Notes under the pieces: generated by a model
Databases searched by the model: none
What the model was told of the DNA's origin: nothing
The model's input: only the letters and a program-made list of their open reading frames with translations
Assembly: GCA_025450255.1 (NCBI GenBank)
Contig: JANWHV010000097.1
Location: forward strand, 1-7,479
DNA length: 7,479 bases
From: Chloroflexota bacterium
GTDB lineage: Bacteria > Chloroflexota > UBA5177 > JANWHV01
Direction of reading: 5' to 3'
Made by a program: the position numbers and the translations under genes
Shown here: positions 4,786 through 7,479 of the stretch, piece after piece
How positions within the stretch are numbered: position 1 is the first letter of the stretch
Layout: every line of letters begins with the position of its first letter

Positions 4786-5541
4786 CTACGCGCCGGCCAG
4801 GATGGCGGCGATGCCGCGGTACGCTTGCGCGGACGCGGAGCGCGGGCGGTAGAGCACCATGGGTCTGCGCGCGTTCAGCGATTCTTGCACGCCGATGGCG
4901 TCTGGGATGATCGGTTCGAAGACGGCGCTGCCGAAGCGCGCCCGCATCGCCGCGACGGCCTGACGTCCCAGCGAGGTGCGTGGCCGGACCTGACCCATGA
5001 GGATGCCCGCCAGCCGCAAGGTGTAGTTCCGCTGAGCGCGCACTCTCTTGAGGGTGTCGAGGGTCTCATCCAGAGCCTGGCGGCTGCCGAAATCCTGCGG
5101 ATTGAGGGGCAGCAAGGCGGTATGCGCGGCAACGAGCACGTTAAGCGTCAGACGTCCCAGCAGGGGCGGGCTATCTATCAAGCACATATCGTATGCATCG
5201 AGCAAGTGCGGGCTGGCGTCAAGGCTTCGTTTCAGCAGAAGGTCCGCGTTCGGCAACGACTGCTCCTGCAGCCCCACCATATCCAGGTGTCCGGGGATGA
5301 TCGCGACGTTGTGGAATGGCGTGGCGCACACAAGACGGTTAAGTGGCGCGCCTTCGCGCAGGGTCGCGGGCAGATCGTAGTCGAGAGGCGCGCTGCACAG
5401 CGTGCTGAGCGTGACCTGTGGGTCCATGTCGATGAGCAGGATGCGCTTTCCCAACTGGCCGAGCGCGCCCGCGATATTGAACGCGGACGTCGTCTTCCCG
5501 CTCCCCCCTTTCCGCTGGGCAAACGCGACGATCGTGGCCAT
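4786..5541 (-). CDS. parA: ParA-family partition ATPase
   Basis: This 251-residue P-loop ATPase is of the MinD/ParA class. The deviant Walker A motif KGGSGKTT is at 11-18, with the signature lysine K11 and serine where valine is usual. Walker A' is LIDMDPQ (about 36-42), and the Walker B region is CLIDSPPLLG (about 119-128). Length matches the short ParAs without an N-terminal helix-turn-helix, so ParA itself probably does not bind an operator specifically. ATP-bound dimers coat the nucleoid non-specifically and are released by ParB, moving the parS-bearing DNA. ATG 5541 is preceded by a strong purine tract (GAAAGGGAAGG). parB follows 36 nt downstream. The context (histidine kinase, topoisomerase IB, no gidA/gidB, rpmH or dnaA) is not the classic origin-proximal parAB locus, so it may belong to a secondary replicon or be a second, specialised partition pair. 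Confidence 0.93.
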   Translation of the reverse strand: MATIVAFAQRKGGSGKTTSAFNIAGALGQLGKRILLIDMDPQVTLSTLCSAPLDYDLPATLREGAPLNRLVCATPFHNVAIIPGHLDMVGLQEQSLPNADLLLKRSLDASPHLLDAYDMCLIDSPPLLGRLTLNVLVAAHTALLPLNPQDFGSRQALDETLDTLKRVRAQRNYTLRLAGILMGQVRPRTSLGRQAVAAMRARFGSAVFEPIIPDAIGVQESLNARRPMVLYRPRSASAQAYRGIAAILAGA

Positions 5542-5572
5542 GCCTTCCCTTTCAGAGCCGGTGCACGGGCGG

Positions 5573-5578
5573 AGTATA
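5573..5578 (-). promoter_or_regulatory. -10 box of the parAB operon
   Basis: TATACT on the minus strand, identical to the -10 of the PerR-like gene. Transcription would start near 5566, giving a leader of about 25 nt that includes the parA ribosome site. A -35 at 17-bp spacing would fall at 5596-5601, inside the palindrome at 5590-5601, so a protein bound there would occlude RNA polymerase. Confidence 0.45.
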
Positions 5579-5589
5579 CCAGAGCTTTA

Positions 5590-5601
5590 GCCGGTACCGG
5601 C
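5590..5601. repeat. Perfect 12-bp palindrome upstream of parA
   Basis: GCCGGTACCGGC is perfectly self-complementary over 12 bp. It covers the expected -35 position of the parA promoter and directly abuts a longer palindrome at 5602-5627. A symmetrical site here fits autoregulation by ParB or another dimeric protein. Confidence 0.5.
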
Positions 5602-5627
5602 GCGCAGTGCGGACGTCTGCACCGCGC
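5602..5627. repeat. 26-bp imperfect palindrome upstream of parA (candidate parS/operator)
   Basis: Eleven of thirteen base pairs are symmetrical: GCGC at 5602-5605 pairs with GCGC at 5624-5627, GTGC at 5607-5610 pairs with GCAC at 5619-5622, and the centre is GACGTC at 5612-5617. The mismatched pairs are 5606/5623 and 5611/5618. It does not match the consensus parS (TGTTTCACGTGAAACA). It is not followed by a T tract, so a terminator for the kinase gene is less likely. A further 8-bp CCCCGGGG palindrome lies at 5644-5651. The site is a good candidate for ParB recognition in a non-canonical system. Confidence 0.4.
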
Positions 5628-5664
5628 CGAGACACCGCGGCGACCCCGGGGCGAGCGCCGAGGC

Positions 5665-7479
5665 TCAGTCGTCGAGCAGCGGCTCCGCGTCGTCCGGGTC
5701 CGCGAGTGTCGCCGTGGCGGCGGAGAGGGGCATCATTACACGAAAGGTGGAACCCATGCCGTCGTGGCCGCCGAGTGGTTCATACCAGACTCTGCCGCCC
5801 ATGTTTTCCATAAGCTGTTTGCAAATGTACAGACCGAGGCCGGTGCCGACGTGCCCGTCCCGCGTAACGTTGTCCAGCTTGCCGAAGCGGGTGAATAACT
5901 TCGGCAAGTTGTCGGCGGCGATACCGGGACCGCGATCGTGTACGGCCAGCATGCCCCAGGCACCGTTCTGCTCCCAGCCGATCTCAATTGGCGAGCCTTC
6001 GGGTGAATACTTCGCGGCGTTGTCGAGCAGGTTCCCGATTACCTGGCGAAAGCGATCGGCGTCGACCCATACCGACACACTCTGGAGCTCACGGCCCACG
6101 GTGACAGTCTGCCCCGGGAACTTGATCGCCAGCTCCTCCGTCGCCTGTCTGACCAGGGGGAGAATGGGCTGCAGCGCCGTGCTAAGGCTTAGATTGCCCG
6201 AATCCACGCGCGAGACATACAGAAGATCTCGGACAAGTCGGTCGAGACGCGTACCGGCGCGCTGGATTTTTTCAACGCTGGCGCGCCGGCGCCGCTCGTC
6301 AACTTTATCCCAATGCGTGATCAGGTTTTCGGAGAAGCCAATAATGCTGGTCAGCGGCGTGCGAAGCTCGTGCGAGACGGTGGCGACGAATTCGTCTTGA
6401 AGGCTCATTACGGCTTGCAGCCTGGTGTTGGCGGCGCGCTCCATTTGATAGAGGCGGGCGTTGCGCAGCGCGCGCGAGAAGCGTTCGGCAAATTCAGCGG
6501 TGGCGGATATCGCCGTCGTATCCATTGAATACGGCTTGCGGTTGCCAAGGGTCAAAGCGCCCACGATTTCGCCGTCGATGACCAGCGGTGTCCCCAGATA
6601 GCACTGCACCGCCGCGGCGAACTGTGGTATTTCTTGCCGAAAGTAGTCCCAGCGCGGATCCGCGCACGTATCAGGGATCAACTCGGGCTCGCGTCTATCC
6701 TGCGCAATCCAGGCGCTGAAGATAGGATCGGAGGCAAGGGGGAAAACACGGCCCAGGTCGCCAAACACGTTGTAGCGCGTGTTGTGTACGTCGGGGCGGC
6801 ACATGCCGTCGCTGAAATGAATGACGGTTGCCGAATCAAAGTCCAGAACTTCCTTCAAGGCGCCCAGTACCTGCTGGTACATCTCAACGGGTTCCAGACT
6901 GAACGAAATTGCAGCGGTTGCCCGCTCCAGGGCTTCGGCGATCCTGGCCCGCCGGCGCTCTGCCTCCAACAGACGCGCACGTTCCAACGCCGTGGCCACA
7001 TGGTTGGCGAAAGCGACGACGACAGGCGCCAGCACTGGATCGTAGTCCCTGCCGGCGGGAATATCCAGCCGCATAATGCCGTGGACCGAGGCATCAGGCC
7101 GGTTGCCGTGCGGACCCGAGCGTAGCGCTACGAGCAGATGCCGGCCGGCTCGCGACGTGATCTGGAACGGATCCGGACTGTCGAGTGGCTGCCTTTCCAC
7201 TAACGCGAAGTCGGCTCCTTCCACCAGCACCTGGCGGAGCGGCGCGTAGCGCAGCGCCTCTACTTCAGGGATCGTCGCAGTGTCGGCGGCATCTGGTGGG
7301 GCGCCTGCCGCGGCCACGCCGCGTCCACGGCGCCATGGGCGCAAACCGCGGTATACGTCGTCGACGAGGGCAACGCCGACCAGGAATCCCATACCCTCTT
7401 CGATTCCCATGCTGGCGCGCGTCAGCACGTCGTCGACAGTTTCACACCGCGCGATCTCTCTGGTAATGCCTTGCAGCCA
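5665..7479 (-). CDS. GAF-GAF sensor histidine kinase, N-terminus missing
   Basis: The frame is open to the right edge, so 604 residues of a longer protein are visible. A GTG at 7428 is an internal codon; the 17 residues before it continue the first GAF domain. In visible-residue numbering, the first GAF domain spans roughly 3-165, with an Ala/Gly/Pro/Arg-rich insertion around 45-70. A helical linker follows (about 157-190), then a second GAF domain (about 195-340, including QCYLGTPLVIDGEIVGALTL). The HisKA H-box has the phospho-accepting histidine at 370 in SHELRTPLT. The ATPase domain holds the N-box NLLDNAAKYSPEG, the G1 box DRGPGIA, the F-box LFTRFG and the G2 box GTGLGLYICK. No membrane segment is seen, so this is probably a cytoplasmic sensor of a small ligand, redox or light cue. 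The visible C-terminus is a short acidic tail with no receiver domain. It lies 123 nt upstream of parA on the same strand; no response regulator is visible. Confidence 0.93.
   Translation of the reverse strand, partial: WLQGITREIARCETVDDVLTRASMGIEEGMGFLVGVALVDDVYRGLRPWRRGRGVAAAGAPPDAADTATIPEVEALRYAPLRQVLVEGADFALVERQPLDSPDPFQITSRAGRHLLVALRSGPHGNRPDASVHGIMRLDIPAGRDYDPVLAPVVVAFANHVATALERARLLEAERRRARIAEALERATAAISFSLEPVEMYQQVLGALKEVLDFDSATVIHFSDGMCRPDVHNTRYNVFGDLGRVFPLASDPIFSAWIAQDRREPELIPDTCADPRWDYFRQEIPQFAAAVQCYLGTPLVIDGEIVGALTLGNRKPYSMDTTAISATAEFAERFSRALRNARLYQMERAANTRLQAVMSLQDEFVATVSHELRTPLTSIIGFSENLITHWDKVDERRRRASVEKIQRAGTRLDRLVRDLLYVSRVDSGNLSLSTALQPILPLVRQATEELAIKFPGQTVTVGRELQSVSVWVDADRFRQVIGNLLDNAAKYSPEGSPIEIGWEQNGAWGMLAVHDRGPGIAADNLPKLFTRFGKLDNVTRDGHVGTGLGLYICKQLMENMGGRVWYEPLGGHDGMGSTFRVMMPLSAATATLADPDDAEPLLDD

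Noticed and set aside
2378..4804. 13-bp repeat GCGCCGGCCAGGA at 2378-2390 and 4792-4804
   Set aside because: One copy is inside the parA coding end. A single 13-mer match in 7.5 kb of GC-rich DNA is expected by chance.
4765..5898. 377-codon plus-strand open frame across parA and the kinase 3' end
   Set aside because: It lies antisense to two clear genes, its translation has no recognisable domain, and its length is explained by GC-rich codon bias on the other strand.
7428..7479. Treating GTG 7428 as the true start of the histidine kinase
   Set aside because: The frame stays open to the window edge, and the residues before it fit the beginning of the GAF helix, so the gene is truncated by the window.
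1..7479. CRISPR array, tRNA/rRNA, transposon ends, or canonical parS
   Set aside because: No regularly spaced repeats, cloverleaf sequences or transposase frames were seen when reading the window, and no parS with the TGTTTCACGTGAAACA consensus was found by eye.

Overview
The window is bacterial: GC-rich, densely packed, with short intergenic gaps. It looks chromosomal or from a large secondary replicon. There is no rRNA, tRNA, CRISPR array or insertion sequence. Eight protein-coding genes are supported, two of them cut by the window edges. The phylum cannot be fixed from 7.5 kb. Two or three genes have a -10 box only 6-7 nt before the ATG and no usable Shine-Dalgarno, while others have good ribosome sites. 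That mix, plus a poxvirus-type topoisomerase IB, would suit a GC-rich non-enterobacterial lineage such as Armatimonadota, Chloroflexota or Deinococcota, but this is inference.

Left block (1-2319) is a metal and D-glutamate/5-oxoproline neighbourhood. On the minus strand, a VIT/CCC1-type membrane metal transporter (start taken at 802) is followed after 4 nt by the N-terminal 94 residues of a YcsI/DUF1445 (D-glutamate cyclase N-domain) protein that runs off the left edge. Divergent from the transporter is a Fur-family regulator (931-1368) that keeps all five regulatory metal ligands known from Bacillus PerR. The shared control region carries two AAT-N-ATT-core sites, one at the predicted transporter transcription start and one inside the regulator's own promoter, and an extra inverted repeat between them. 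Convergent with the regulator is a DUF4392 gene (1480-2319), which is the other half of the vertebrate mitochondrial D-glutamate cyclase DGLUCY. The two halves that are fused in animals are therefore separate genes here, flanking a probable peroxide/metal switch.

Middle block (2320-3638) is a 194-nt divergent control region with several inverted repeats, then a complete topoisomerase IB whose catalytic pentad is present.

Right block (3655-7479) is all on the minus strand. A cytoplasmic GAF-GAF histidine kinase (N-terminus beyond the right edge) lies upstream of a parA-parB operon. The 123 nt between kinase and parA holds a perfect 12-bp palindrome directly abutting a 26-bp imperfect palindrome, just upstream of the parA -10 box. 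This is a candidate operator and/or centromere. ParB has the usual CTP-binding and helix-turn-helix core but an unusual C-terminal third. The parAB operon converges on the topoisomerase gene, so a DNA-segregation operon and a supercoil-relaxing enzyme sit end to end.
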